NCBI RefSeq assembly: GCF_022829345.1
Contig: NZ_JAKSXV010000087.1
Span: 1 to 64,000, forward strand
Direction: 5' to 3'
Source: Methylobacterium sp. J-090
Lineage (GTDB): Bacteria; Pseudomonadota; Alphaproteobacteria; Rhizobiales; Beijerinckiaceae
Length of the DNA: 64,000 nucleotides
Part shown: positions 9,188 through 17,652 of the stretch, piece after piece
Layout of the letters: the number at the start of each line of letters is the position of its first letter
How positions within the stretch are numbered: the stretch's first letter is position 1
Translations under genes and position numbers: made by a program
The notes under the pieces: generated by a model
What the model was told of the DNA's origin: nothing
What the model saw: only the letters and a program-made list of their open reading frames with translations
Database searches by the model: none

Positions 9188-9234
9188 GCTCATGCAAAAG
9201 GCCCCGGCTGACCCCCGGGGCCTTTTGCATGAGC
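9188..9234. terminator. Perfect 20-bp inverted repeat, probable bidirectional terminator
   Basis: Arms at 9188-9207 and 9215-9234 are perfectly complementary over 20 bp with a 7-nt loop. The stem core GGCCCCGG/CCGGGGCC is flanked by AAAA/TTTT, as in intrinsic terminators that work in both directions. It lies 18 bp after the tniQ stop and would close the tns operon. Confidence 0.75.
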
Positions 9235-9702
9235 GGTCCATAAGATTCATTTCAATCCAGAATGCCATATATGACTTCCACTGAGTGCCATGTAACCTTG
9301 TGCATGCAAAGTTGCGCCCAACGAAATCAATGACTTGGGCCGGGTGTTTTTGCTAACTTTATGGTGGCGTGGCAGCAAGGGGTCCACGGGGTGTCCGGGG
9401 ACTTCGCGGGCCGTCTTCAGGCCTCGATCGCCTGGACGGTCCGGCCCTCCGAAGGCGGCGTTTCGCGAAGCGGGTCGGGCGCAAGGACGCCGTAGGATGT
9501 CACCGCCCGCAGGGGTGGCATGGTCCGCGCTTTCGTGTATGGTCCGCGCGCTTCGACCCGTGTGAACGGGGCCGGGGCACAAGCTGCTTGTGGACTGACC
9601 GTGCTGGACGACATCCCGGCACCGGCCTCCCGCGAGTGTTCGCGATCCCCCCGCCTCGTCGGGGCTCGCACGATCCGAAAACCCCACCGAAAGGGACATG
9701 CG
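9235..9702. other. Probable transposon end and rpsO upstream region
   Basis: The first 125 bp are AT-rich and hold similar words spaced 23 bp apart: TGCCATATATGACTT (9263-9277) and TGCCATGTAACCTT (9286-9299). A third partial copy, TGACTT, is at 9331. These look like tandem TnsB-binding sites. Base composition returns to the chromosomal norm at about 9,365, which may mark the element boundary. The rest should hold the rpsO promoter. A word TGGTCCGCGC occurs twice near 9518-9550. No truB gene, the usual upstream neighbour of rpsO, is present. Confidence 0.4.
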
Positions 9703-9972
9703 ATGTCGATCTCGGCAGAGCGCAAGACCGCGCTCATCAAGGAATACGCGACGGGCGGCAAGGACACCGGGTCCCCGGAGGTCCAGGTGGCGATCCTCAC
9801 CGAGCGGATCACCAACCTCACCGGCCACTTCAAGACCCACGGCAAGGACAACCATTCCCGCCGCGGCCTCCTGAAGATGGTCTCGCAGCGCCGCTCGCTG
9901 CTCGACTACGTCAAGGGCAAGGATGAGGCCCGCTACCGCGGTCTCATCGAGCGCCTCGGCATCCGCCGCTAA
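9703..9972 (+). CDS. rpsO: 30S ribosomal protein S15
   Basis: An 89 aa protein with the standard length and sequence of S15 ([19 protein letters not shown] at the N-terminus, [13 protein letters not shown] at the C-terminus). S15 binds 16S rRNA in the platform of the small subunit. An AAGGGA ribosome binding site is 7 nt before the ATG. It is followed by pnp, the usual order in Alphaproteobacteria. The usual upstream partners rbfA and truB are missing here because the Tn7-like block lies immediately upstream. Confidence 0.98.
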   Translation: MSISAERKTALIKEYATGGKDTGSPEVQVAILTERITNLTGHFKTHGKDNHSRRGLLKMVSQRRSLLDYVKGKDEARYRGLIERLGIRR

Positions 9973-10095
9973 ACCGGCATCTGACGCGGTTCCGGGCCCG
10001 GCCCGGGGCCGCGTTTCCATGGATCGGGCTGCCGGAATGGGTCCGGCCTCCCAAAACCCGGGCGACTTGGAGGCGTGCCGGTCGGGGACAGGATC

Positions 10096-10131
10096 GCAAG
10101 GGGCTTTTCGGACATCGAAAAAGCCCCTTGC
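10096..10131 (+). terminator. Stem-loop between rpsO and pnp
   Basis: Arms of 13 bp (10096-10108 and 10119-10131, core AAGGGGCTTTT) form a stable hairpin. In other bacteria the rpsO-pnp intergenic hairpin acts as an attenuator and RNase III processing site. The same role is plausible here but not shown by sequence alone. Confidence 0.6.
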
Positions 10132-10187
10132 CGTCTTGCCCCTGGCGGCGCCGGGTTCGCCCGACCGCATGATGGCAAGGAAAAGAT

Positions 10188-12359
10188 ATGTTCGACGTAC
10201 AACGTGAAGAGCTGATGTGGGGCGACCGCAAGCTCGTCCTCGAGACGGGCAAGGTCGCCCGTCAGGCCGACGGCGCCGTGATGGCGACGTATGGCGAGAC
10301 CTCGGTGCTCGCCACCGTCGTCTCGGGCAAGGAGCCCAAGGCCGGCATCGACTTCCTGCCGCTCACCGTGAACTACCAGGAGCGTGCCTACGCCGCCGGC
10401 CGCATCCCCGGCGGCTACTTCAAGCGCGAGGGCCGTCCGTCCGAGAAGGAGACCCTGGTCTCCCGCCTCATCGACCGTCCGATCCGCCCCCTCTTCGTCG
10501 AGGGCTGGCGCAACGACACGCAGGTGGTGGTCACCGTCCTGACCCACGACCTCGAGAACGATCCCGACATCCTCGCCATGGTGGCGGCGTCGGCTGCGCT
10601 CACCCTCTCGGGCGTGCCGTTCATGGGCCCCATCGGCGCCGCCCGCGTCGGCTACGCCAACGGCCAGTACTCCCTGAACCCCCTCGTCGCCGATCTCGAG
10701 GCCTCCTCCCTCGACCTCGTCGTCGCCGGCACCACCGACGCCGTGCTGATGGTCGAGTCCGAGGCCAAGGAGCTGAGCGAAGAGGTTCTGCTCGGCGCCG
10801 TGATGTTCGGCCACAAGCACTTCCAGCCGGTCATCGAGGCCATCGTGCGCCTGGCCGAGAAGGCCGCCAAGGAGCCCCGCAACTTCGCCGCGCCCGAGAA
10901 CGGCGACGTCGAGGCCGCCGTGCTCGGCGTCTGCGAGGCCGAACTCCGCGAGGCCTACAAGAACACGATCAAGCAGGAGCGCTACAAGGCCGTCGACGCC
11001 GTGAAGGCGAAGGTGGTCGCGGCGCTCTGCCCGGCCGAGGGCGAGCAGAAGTTCGCGCCTGAGAAGGTCAAGGCCGCGTTCAAGGAAGCGCAGTCGAAGG
11101 TCGTGCGCTGGAACATCCTCGACACCGGTTCGCGCATCGACGGACGCGATGTGCGCACCGTGCGCCCCATCGAGTCCCAGGTCGGCGTGCTGCCGCGCGC
11201 CCACGGCTCCTCGCTGTTCACCCGCGGCGAGACCCAGGCCCTCGTGGTCGCCACCCTCGGCACCGGCGAGGACGAGCAGTTCATCGACGCCCTGGAAGGC
11301 ACCTACAAGGAGACCTTCCTGCTGCACTACAACTTCCCCCCCTATTCGGTGGGCGAGACCGGCCGCATGGGCTCCCCGGGCCGCCGCGAGATCGGCCACG
11401 GCAAGCTCGCCTGGCGCGCCATCCACCCGATCCTGCCCCCGGCCCACGAGTTCCCGTACACGATCCGCGTCGTGTCCGAGATCACCGAGTCCAACGGCTC
11501 GTCCTCCATGGCCTCCGTCTGCGGCGCCTCGCTGTCGCTGATGGATGCGGGCGTGCCCCTGCGCCGTCCGGTGGCGGGCATCGCCATGGGCCTCATCCTC
11601 GAGGGTGAGCGCTACGCGGTGCTGTCCGACATCCTCGGCGACGAGGATCACCTCGGCGACATGGATTTCAAGGTGGCGGGCACGGAAGCCGGCATCACCT
11701 CGCTGCAGATGGACATCAAGATCGCGGGCATCACCGAGGAGATCATGAAGGTCGCCCTGCATCAGGCGCAGGAAGGCCGCGTCCACATCCTGGGCGAGAT
11801 GGCCAAGGCCCTGACCGACGCCCGTCCCGAGCTCGGCGAGTACGCGCCGCGCATCGAGACCATGCAGATCCCCACCGACAAGATCCGGGAAGTGATTGGC
11901 ACCGGCGGCAAGGTGATCCGCGAGATCGTCGAGAAGACCGGCGCCAAGATCAATATCGACGACACCGGCACGGTGAAGATCGCGTCCGCCGACGGCAAGG
12001 CCATCAAGGCGGCCTACAACTGGATCCGCTCGATCGTGGCGGAAGCCGAGGTCGGCATGATCTACGACGGCACCGTCGTGAAGTGCATGGAGTTCGGCGC
12101 CTTCGTGAACTTCTTCGGCGCCAAGGACGGCCTCGTCCACATCTCGGAACTCGCCGCCCAGCGCGTCGCCAAGGTGACGGACGTGGTCAAGGACGGCCAG
12201 AAGGTGAAGGTCAAGTTCCTCGGTGCCGACGACCGCGGCAAGATCCGCCTCTCCATGAAGGTCGTCGACCAGGAGACCGGCGAGGACCTGACCGAGAAGC
12301 TCAAGGCCGAGCGGAACGCCGAGCAGGACCGCGCCCGCGGCCCGCGCCAGGACGCCTGA
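10188..12359 (+). CDS. pnp: Polyribonucleotide nucleotidyltransferase (PNPase)
   Basis: A 723 aa 3'-5' phosphorolytic exoribonuclease of RNA turnover and the degradosome. The protein has two RNase PH-like core domains (about 10-230 and 310-530, the second with [15 protein letters not shown]), a KH domain with [11 protein letters not shown] (about 568-578) and a C-terminal S1 domain (about 620-695). The length is normal for the family. The ATG is preceded by GCAAGGAAAAG. PNPase commonly autoregulates through its own leader, and the hairpin upstream fits that, though this is inference. Confidence 0.98.
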   Translation: MFDVQREELMWGDRKLVLETGKVARQADGAVMATYGETSVLATVVSGKEPKAGIDFLPLTVNYQERAYAAGRIPGGYFKREGRPSEKETLVSRLIDRPIRPLFVEGWRNDTQVVVTVLTHDLENDPDILAMVAASAALTLSGVPFMGPIGAARVGYANGQYSLNPLVADLEASSLDLVVAGTTDAVLMVESEAKELSEEVLLGAVMFGHKHFQPVIEAIVRLAEKAAKEPRNFAAPENGDVEAAVLGVCEAELREAYKNTIKQERYKAVDAVKAKVVAALCPAEGEQKFAPEKVKAAFKEAQSKVVRWNILDTGSRIDGRDVRTVRPIESQVGVLPRAHGSSLFTRGETQALVVATLGTGEDEQFIDALEGTYKETFLLHYNFPPYSVGETGRMGSPGRREIGHGKLAWRAIHPILPPAHEFPYTIRVVSEITESNGSSSMASVCGASLSLMDAGVPLRRPVAGIAMGLILEGERYAVLSDILGDEDHLGDMDFKVAGTEAGITSLQMDIKIAGITEEIMKVALHQAQEGRVHILGEMAKALTDARPELGEYAPRIETMQIPTDKIREVIGTGGKVIREIVEKTGAKINIDDTGTVKIASADGKAIKAAYNWIRSIVAEAEVGMIYDGTVVKCMEFGAFVNFFGAKDGLVHISELAAQRVAKVTDVVKDGQKVKVKFLGADDRGKIRLSMKVVDQETGEDLTEKLKAERNAEQDRARGPRQDA

Positions 12360-12408
12360 GTCGGCTGGGCCGGGGCGCTCGACGGCGCACCCGGCCGCAA
12401 TCAGAAAC

Positions 12409-12444
12409 AGAAGGGCGCGGCTCCGCGGGGAGACGCGCCCTTCT
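12409..12444 (+). terminator. Terminator hairpin after pnp
   Basis: Perfect 11-bp arms (12409-12419 and 12434-12444, core AGAAGGGCGCG) lie 50 bp after the pnp stop. The T tract is short. Confidence 0.7.
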
Positions 12445-12540
12445 TGCATCTGCGTCCGCCGATCCCGGGATCGGAGGGTGCGCGAGACACGCGGTCACCG
12501 CGAGTTCCGGCACAACGGCGGGGCGCTCCGCGAGCGGCGC

Positions 12541-12978
12541 TCAGACCCCCGGCTGGCCCCGCCGGCGCCGGGCGCGCGCGGCGCTCGGGAGGGCGTCGGG
12601 TACCAGGGTCACGCTGACGGGGTTGGGCGTGTGGTCGAGGGCCGCCCCGGTATAGGCATCGACGCCGACGCCGATGAGGCCGCCGGCGAGTACGTTCCCG
12701 GCCATCCCGGCCGCTCCGGCGCCCACCACCTTGGTGCGCACGGGCACCACGGCCGGCTGGTAGCCCGGCTTGACGAAGGTCGCGTCGAACTCGTCCGCGC
12801 GCTCCACGTCGAGGGAGCACGGAGTCGCCGGACAGGCATAACCCTTCGTGGTGGTCATCGCCGCGCCCGGAGGCTCGGAGAGGAAGGCCATCTTCTCGGT
12901 GGTGCCGCGCGTGATGCTTCCGCATCCGCCGACGCTCGCGGCGCACAGCACCGCGACGGTCATGCAAAAAATCTTCAT
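12541..12978 (-). CDS. Predicted outer-membrane lipoprotein
   Basis: A 145 aa protein with a lipoprotein signal peptide: MKIFCMTVAVLCAASVGGC, where C19 would be lipidated and exported. The following part (SEPPGAAMTTTKGYACPATPCSLDV) has the look of a PEGA-type surface domain with two further cysteines that may pair. A Gly/Ala-rich stretch (VVGAGAAGMAGNVLAGGLIG) follows, then a basic tail. ATG 12978 is chosen because it starts the signal peptide; the frame is open further upstream without protein character. The function is unknown. It stands alone between pnp and the next forward gene. Confidence 0.75.
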   Translation of the reverse strand: MKIFCMTVAVLCAASVGGCGSITRGTTEKMAFLSEPPGAAMTTTKGYACPATPCSLDVERADEFDATFVKPGYQPAVVPVRTKVVGAGAAGMAGNVLAGGLIGVGVDAYTGAALDHTPNPVSVTLVPDALPSAARARRRRGQPGV

Positions 12979-13276
12979 CGATCTCGCCCCCTGCCGCATT
13001 CTCCGACGGCGCAGGCGCTTTTGGGGACGCCCCGGGGCGACGACAAGACTTTTTTGCAGCCTGTGCGGGTATTTCTTCAGGAATTTAGCGCATCGATTGC
13101 ACTTCGATGGCGTGCGTCTCCGGCCGTCCGGTGGACCGGGGCGGGCTTCGGCCATCGCACCGGCCTGCCACGGGCTCGGTCCCACGCATCATCGCCGTAC
13201 GACATCGGAACGCCAGCCCTCACGCGGCGTTCGCCTCGCGACGCGATATGAACACGTCACAGGAGTCCGTTCCAGA

Positions 13277-13498
13277 ATGTCCGACCCGATGATCCCGAGC
13301 CTCTTCGAGGGTGAGACCAACCTGACCACCACCGAGCGGGCGGTGTCCGTGGTGCTCGGCCTCGGCATCGCCGCCGCCGCCGCCCAGCCGCGCCCGAACA
13401 AGTTCCTGAGCCTGGCCGCCCTCATCATCGGCGCCGGCCTCGCCATCCGGGGCGCCACGGGCCATTGCCCGATCAAGCAGGTGAGCCACACGGCCTGA
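13277..13498 (+). CDS. Small membrane protein, DUF2892 (YgaP-like)
   Basis: A 73 aa protein with two predicted membrane segments (about 22-36 and 43-58) and the DUF2892-like pattern TTTERAVSVVLGLG...GATGHCPIKQ. DUF2892 is the membrane half of YgaP-like proteins. Standalone copies have no established role. AGGAG lies 12-16 nt before the ATG. A strong hairpin follows directly after the stop. Confidence 0.8.
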   Translation: MSDPMIPSLFEGETNLTTTERAVSVVLGLGIAAAAAQPRPNKFLSLAALIIGAGLAIRGATGHCPIKQVSHTA

Positions 13499-13504
13499 AC
13501 GAAA

Positions 13505-13530
13505 AAAGGGGCGCCCGAGGGCGCCCCTTT
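13505..13530. terminator. Bidirectional terminator between convergent genes
   Basis: Twelve-base arms AAAGGGGCGCCC/GGGCGCCCCTTT (13505-13516, 13519-13530), preceded by A6 and followed by T/C, between two convergent small membrane-protein genes. Confidence 0.85.
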
Positions 13531-13556
13531 CCCGTTCCGGCCCCGAAGGGCTCGGA

Positions 13557-13823
13557 TCAGAAGGTGTTGGTGGTGCGGCGGCCGGCGACGAAGCCGTAGA
13601 TGGCGAGCACCACGATGGCGCCGACCACGGCGCCGATGAAGCCGGCACCCTGGTTCGGACCGTACCAGCCGAGGGCCTGACCGAGGAACGTGGCGACGAA
13701 GGCGCCAACGATGCCGAGGATCGTCGTCATGATGAAGCCCGCGGGCTCCTTGTCGCCCGGCATGATGAACTTGGCGACGACACCGGCGACGAAGCCGATG
13801 ATGATGGTCCAGATGATACCCAT
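13557..13823 (-). CDS. GlsB/YeaQ/YmgE-family stress-response membrane protein
   Basis: An 88 aa protein with three hydrophobic segments (MGIIWTIIIGFVAGVVAKFI, then ILGIVGAFVATFLG, then GAVVGAIVVLAIYGFVAG), the glycine-rich pattern of the transglycosylase-associated (GlsB/YeaQ/YmgE) family. These small inner-membrane proteins are linked to stress responses in several bacteria, with unclear molecular function. The gene is single, convergent with the DUF2892 gene, and has its own upstream region shared with the ridA-like gene. Confidence 0.9.
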   Translation of the reverse strand: MGIIWTIIIGFVAGVVAKFIMPGDKEPAGFIMTTILGIVGAFVATFLGQALGWYGPNQGAGFIGAVVGAIVVLAIYGFVAGRRTTNTF

Positions 13824-14046
13824 GGATTGGTCCTCGCTACGCGGCGATCCTGACGCGGTGGTCCAGACTTGGCCGTTTTGTGATCATGAAACGCCGCACC
13901 GCAGCACTGGTTGCGCCGGGAGTGGCAAGATTGTCGCAACGGCGCAACACGGGGCGCATCGCCCCCTTTACGGTCGCCCCCGCGACGCGGCACAACGCTC
14001 GCCCATGGCCCGCGATGGACGGGCCGCGAGAGGCATCACGCTCAGC

Positions 14047-14406
14047 ATGACGATCCAGCGCTTCGAATCCGGCCCGCGCATGAGCCAGGCCGTCACCTAT
14101 GGCGACATGGTCTACCTCGCCGGCCAGACGGCCAACACCACCGTCGGCGCCGGCGTCACCGCGCAGACGCAGGAGATCCTCGACACCATCGACCGGCTCC
14201 TGGCGCTTGCCGGCAGCGACAAGAGCCGCATCCTGCAGGCGACGATCTATCTCTCCGACATCGCGACCTTCGCGGAGATGAATGCGGCGTGGGAGCCGTG
14301 GGTCTCGCCCGACAACAAGCCGGCCCGCGCCACGGTGGAAGCGCGCCTCGCCGGCCCCGAATACCTCGTCGAGATCGTCGTCGTCGCCGTCAAGGCCGCC
14401 GCGTGA
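14047..14406 (+). CDS. RidA family protein (reactive imine/enamine deaminase)
   Basis: A 119 aa protein of the RidA/YjgF family: MVYLAGQTANTT near the N-terminus, and the family's closing part with the conserved Arg in KPARATVEARLAGPEYLVEI. RidA proteins hydrolyse 2-aminoacrylate and related enamines formed by PLP enzymes. ATG 14047 is chosen because it starts the family alignment. The stop overlaps the GTG start of the next gene, a polyamine-type binding protein, so the two may share a nitrogen or polyamine-related task. The exact subfamily is not determined. Confidence 0.9.
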   Translation: MTIQRFESGPRMSQAVTYGDMVYLAGQTANTTVGAGVTAQTQEILDTIDRLLALAGSDKSRILQATIYLSDIATFAEMNAAWEPWVSPDNKPARATVEARLAGPEYLVEIVVVAVKAAA

Positions 14407-15527
14407 TCCGCGCGCGCGCCCGCCCCGGCCGCGTCGTCGGGGCGTTCCTGGCCCTGGCCCTCGGCTGGGGCGCCCCCGCGCGCGCGCAGACCGCGCCCCC
14501 CGAGCGCGTGATCAACATCTACAACTGGTCGGACTACATCGACCCGAAAATGCTCGACGCCTTCACCAAGGAGACGGGCATCAAGGTCGTGTACGACACC
14601 TACGACAACAACGAGATCCTGGAGACCAAGCTGCTCGCGGGTCGCTCGGGCTACGACCTCGTGGTGCCGTCGGGGCCGTTCCTGCAGCGCCTGATCCGGG
14701 CGCAGGTGTTTCAGCCCCTCGACAAGGCGAAGATCCCCAACCTCGTCCATGCCTGGCCCGAGATCGCAGGGCGGCTCGCCACCTACGATCCCGGCAACGC
14801 CTACGCCGTGGACTACATGTGGGGCACCACCGGGATCGGGGTGAATCTCGGCCTAGTGCGCGAGCGCCTCGGCGCGGCTCAGCCCCTCAACACCTGGAAT
14901 CTCGTCCTCAACGGCGGCCTCCTGAACAAGCTCAAGGATTGCGGGGTCATGCTCCTCGATTCGCCCGAGGACCTGATCCCGAGCCTGCTGCCGGCCTACG
15001 GGCTCAAGCCCGACACCAAGCGCTGGGACGACATCACCCAGGTCACCGACGCCCTGTTCAAGGTGCGCGGCGCCGTGCGCAAGTTCCACTCGTCGGAATA
15101 CATCAACGGTCTCGCCAACGGCGACCTGTGCCTCGCGGTCGGCTATTCCGGCGACGTGATGCAGGCGAAGAGACGCGCCGAGGAAGCCAAGAACGACGTC
15201 GAGATCGCCTATTACGTGCCCCGCGAGGGCGCACTCATGTGGTTCGACGCCTTCGCGATCCCGAAGGACGCCCCCCACGCGGCCGAGGCCCACACGTTCA
15301 TCGACTACATGATGCGGCCCGAAGTGGCGGCGGCCAACACCAACTTCGTCTCCTACGCCAGCGGCAACGCGGCGGCGAAGAAGTTCGTCAAGGCGGAGAT
15401 CCTGGGGAATCCCGGCATCTACCCGGACGACGCGACGCTGCAGCGCCTGTTCGTCAACACCGCCTGGGACGACCGTACCCAGCGCTTCGTCACCCGGGCC
15501 TGGACCCGGGTGCGCACGGGGCGCTGA
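14403..15527 (+). CDS. Periplasmic putrescine/spermidine-type binding protein (PotF/PotD-like)
   Basis: A 374 aa extracellular solute-binding protein. A Sec signal peptide (about 1-29, ending GAPARAQ) is followed by the PotD/PotF opening VINIYNWSDYIDPKMLDAFT and a family-typical WGTTGIGVN near residue 140. Polyamine-binding proteins of this type deliver substrate to PotGHI-like transporters, but no permease or ATPase is next to it. It would need a distant partner or serve another role. It starts with GTG, overlapping the ridA-like stop by 4 nt. An FAD- or thiamine-type ligand is not excluded. Confidence 0.85.
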   Translation: MIRARARPGRVVGAFLALALGWGAPARAQTAPPERVINIYNWSDYIDPKMLDAFTKETGIKVVYDTYDNNEILETKLLAGRSGYDLVVPSGPFLQRLIRAQVFQPLDKAKIPNLVHAWPEIAGRLATYDPGNAYAVDYMWGTTGIGVNLGLVRERLGAAQPLNTWNLVLNGGLLNKLKDCGVMLLDSPEDLIPSLLPAYGLKPDTKRWDDITQVTDALFKVRGAVRKFHSSEYINGLANGDLCLAVGYSGDVMQAKRRAEEAKNDVEIAYYVPREGALMWFDAFAIPKDAPHAAEAHTFIDYMMRPEVAAANTNFVSYASGNAAAKKFVKAEILGNPGIYPDDATLQRLFVNTAWDDRTQRFVTRAWTRVRTGR

Positions 15528-15534
15528 GGCCGGG

Positions 15535-15735
15535 TCACGCCACGGCGGGCGGCTCGTCGGCCTCCGGGCCGACCGGCGAGTTCAGGATATCCTCGAGTTC
15601 GTCCACCAGCCGGTCGATCTGATCGGAGGTCGCCAGGACCTTGAGGGTCTGGCCGTCCTGCGTGGCGAAGGCGAGCTCGATGTCCTCGCCCGAGCGGGCG
15701 GCGAGGATGCGGGCGAGGCGGTGGGTGGCGCTCAT
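15535..15735 (-). CDS. Small conserved protein of the C1 cluster, unknown
   Basis: A 66 aa acidic protein (MSATHRLARILAARSGEDIE at the start, an amphipathic DQIDRLVDELEDIL stretch, then an acidic Pro-rich tail). It follows the MfnF-like gene on the same strand with 25 bp between them, so it is probably co-transcribed with it. I do not recognise a domain. The compact alpha/beta look and position suggest a small accessory factor for C1 cofactor metabolism, which is inference. It is convergent with the PotF-like gene, 7 bp away. Confidence 0.6.
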   Translation of the reverse strand: MSATHRLARILAARSGEDIELAFATQDGQTLKVLATSDQIDRLVDELEDILNSPVGPEADEPPAVA

Positions 15736-15760
15736 GGCGGGCTCCGTGGGACGCTGAGAT

Positions 15761-16810
15761 CTATCGGGCGAGGAGGGCGACGGCCACGGCCGGGCCGCAG
15801 GTGGAGGCCCAATCGGCCCCGGTCCGGGGCAGATGGTCGGCGATGAGGTCGGTGAGCGCGAGGGCCGGACGGCCGAGGCGCGCCGCCAGGCGCTCGGCGA
15901 GGAAGCGTCCGGCCCCGCACACGACCAGGGGCGCCTCAGCCGGCAGGTCGTCGCGCGAGAGCAGGAGAGCTGCCGCGTCGTGCAGGGGGCGCAGCTGCGC
16001 CTCCGCGAAATGGGTGGCGAGGGCCAGCCAGTCGGCCGATGTCCCCTCGCCGTGGTCGCGGCCGATGATGCGGGCCAGCCGGATCTCGCTCTCGGCCAGG
16101 GACTTGCCCTTGCCGTCGGCGCTGGATTGCTGATCGGCGCCCGCGGCCAGGTCGCCGGTGATGCGGTAGACGTCCGCCATGGTGGCGAAGGTCTCGGCCA
16201 TGAGCCGGGTGCGGCGGCCCCGGAACGGGGCGTGGTCGGCGAGCGCGATGAGATGGGAGCGCACCACCCCCGTGTAGACGAGTTCGCCCGTCTCCAGGCG
16301 CTCGGCGTCGCTGTAGCCCGTGGCCGCCGGGCGGCCGCCGACCACGGGGATGAGGTCGGCGGTGGTCGACCCGATATCGACCAGAAGCGCGTGCGCGCGG
16401 TACCGGCCGACGAGGGCGGCGGTGGCGTGCCAGTTGGCCGACGCGATGTCGGCGGCGGCCGCACGGGCATGCTCCGGCGCGACGAGACCGGCGCGACCGC
16501 CGTAGATCCGCACGGACCCGGCGAGATGGGCGGCGGCCCAGCCGGCGAGCTGCGCCACGCCGTCGGCGCGGTCCGCGAAGCAGTCGGTGAGTTCGCCCGT
16601 CATGGTCACGACGTGGTCGGCCGGGTCCCGGGCCCAGTCGGGCAGCTGCGAAAAGGTCTCGTCGAGGGCCGGCAGGCCGCGCCACAGGCGGCAGGGCGCC
16701 TGCACCACGGTCTCGACCCGGCCGTCGCGCATGCGAGCCGCCTTGACATGGACCCCGCCGAGATCCCAGCCGATCACCGGAGTTTGCGTGGACGCGGATG
16801 CTGCTGTCAC
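15761..16810 (-). CDS. MfnF-like protein (H4MPT-linked C1 pathway, hydantoinase-like fold)
   Basis: A 349 aa protein with actin-like ATPase features: GWDLGGVHVKAARM near the N-terminus and LLVDIGSTTADLIPV in the middle. The family is the H4MPT-linked C1-transfer pathway protein related to archaeal MfnF, which joins the furan diphosphate and glutamyltyramine parts of methanofuran. Here it probably serves methylofuran, the cofactor of the Fhc complex. GTG 16810 is chosen because it starts just before the conserved part and leaves 28 bp to the divergent HisA-like gene; an upstream start at 16870 would overlap that gene. Confidence 0.75.
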   Translation of the reverse strand: MTAASASTQTPVIGWDLGGVHVKAARMRDGRVETVVQAPCRLWRGLPALDETFSQLPDWARDPADHVVTMTGELTDCFADRADGVAQLAGWAAAHLAGSVRIYGGRAGLVAPEHARAAAADIASANWHATAALVGRYRAHALLVDIGSTTADLIPVVGGRPAATGYSDAERLETGELVYTGVVRSHLIALADHAPFRGRRTRLMAETFATMADVYRITGDLAAGADQQSSADGKGKSLAESEIRLARIIGRDHGEGTSADWLALATHFAEAQLRPLHDAAALLLSRDDLPAEAPLVVCGAGRFLAERLAARLGRPALALTDLIADHLPRTGADWASTCGPAVAVALLAR

Positions 16811-16838
16811 GGAAGCGGGCCTGCGAACGGAGAACGGG

Positions 16839-17522
16839 ATGGCGGACGGATTCGAGATCATCCCGGTCATCGACCTGCGCCACGGGCAGGTGGTGCGGGC
16901 GCGGGCCGGGGAGCGCGCCTCCTATGCCCCGATCGTGACGCCGTTGGCAAAGGGATCGTCGCCCGGGGCCGTGGCGCGCGGGCTCCTGGGGGCGGTGCGT
17001 GCGACCGTTCTCTATGTCGCCGACCTCGATGCGATCATGGACGGCGCCCCGCCCGACCGGGCGAGCCTGGAGGCGATCCGCGCCGCCTGCCCGGCGGTGC
17101 GGCTCTGGGTCGATGCCGGGTTCTCGCAGGCCGCCGGGGTGGAGTCGTTCCTGGGCATGAACCTCGGGCGGCCGGTGATCGGCAGCGAAAGCCAGACGGA
17201 TGCCGGCCTCGTGCGCGCACTCGGCGACCAAGCGGTGTTCTCCCTCGACACGCGGGGGTGCGCGCGGCTCGGGCCGGATGCCCTGCACGACGAACCGACC
17301 CACTGGCCGCGCGACGTCGTCGTGATGACCCTGGGGCGGGTCGGCGTCGGGGCCGGGCCGGATCTCGACCGCTTGCGTGCCCTGCGGGCCGCGAGCCCCG
17401 CGACGCGCCTCTACGCGGCCGGGGGCGTGCGCGGACCGGCGGACGTGGCGGCGCTGGCGGGGATCGGCGTCGCCGGCGCCCTGGTGGCGTCGGCGATCCA
17501 CGACGGCGCGTTCGTCGCGTGA
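16839..17522 (+). CDS. HisA/HisF-related TIM-barrel protein of the C1 cluster
   Basis: A 227 aa protein related to HisA: EIIPVIDLRHGQVVRARAGE at the N-terminus, VADLDAIMDG, and a phosphate-binding-type LYAAGGVRGPADVAAL near the C-terminus. HisA-related proteins without a histidine-pathway role are found in methanogens and in H4MPT-using bacteria, where they travel with C1 cofactor genes. The substrate is unproven. It is divergent from the MfnF-like gene and ends at a strong terminator facing fae. Histidine biosynthesis is less likely because no other his genes are near. Confidence 0.75.
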   Translation: MADGFEIIPVIDLRHGQVVRARAGERASYAPIVTPLAKGSSPGAVARGLLGAVRATVLYVADLDAIMDGAPPDRASLEAIRAACPAVRLWVDAGFSQAAGVESFLGMNLGRPVIGSESQTDAGLVRALGDQAVFSLDTRGCARLGPDALHDEPTHWPRDVVVMTLGRVGVGAGPDLDRLRALRAASPATRLYAAGGVRGPADVAALAGIGVAGALVASAIHDGAFVA

Positions 17523-17533
17523 GCCAAAAAGAA

Positions 17534-17555
17534 TGGGGCGGCCGAAGCCGCCCCA
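17534..17555. terminator. Terminator between hisA-like gene and fae
   Basis: Nine-base arms TGGGGCGGC/GCCGCCCCA with a CGAA loop (17534-17542, 17547-17555), preceded by A5, between convergent genes. Confidence 0.8.
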
Positions 17556-17652
17556 CATCAGAAGTTCATCGTCCGAGGAAGATGGATGCCAGTCGCTGGA
17601 TCAGGCCCCGCGGTGCGGGCGGAGGCTCACTCTGCCCAGGACTGCCCCCAAT

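Noticed and set aside
9235..9402. Canonical TGT...ACA Tn7-type terminus
   Set aside because: No ACA or GACA occurs in the candidate boundary region 9,240-9,400, so the exact end could not be assigned.
9247..10170. A 307-codon minus-strand frame across rpsO
   Set aside because: Complement of the rpsO gene and its leader; rpsO is unambiguous on the plus strand.
12478..13251. A 257-codon plus-strand frame over the lipoprotein gene
   Set aside because: Complement of the lipoprotein with its signal peptide and lipobox; the plus frame has no recognisable pattern.
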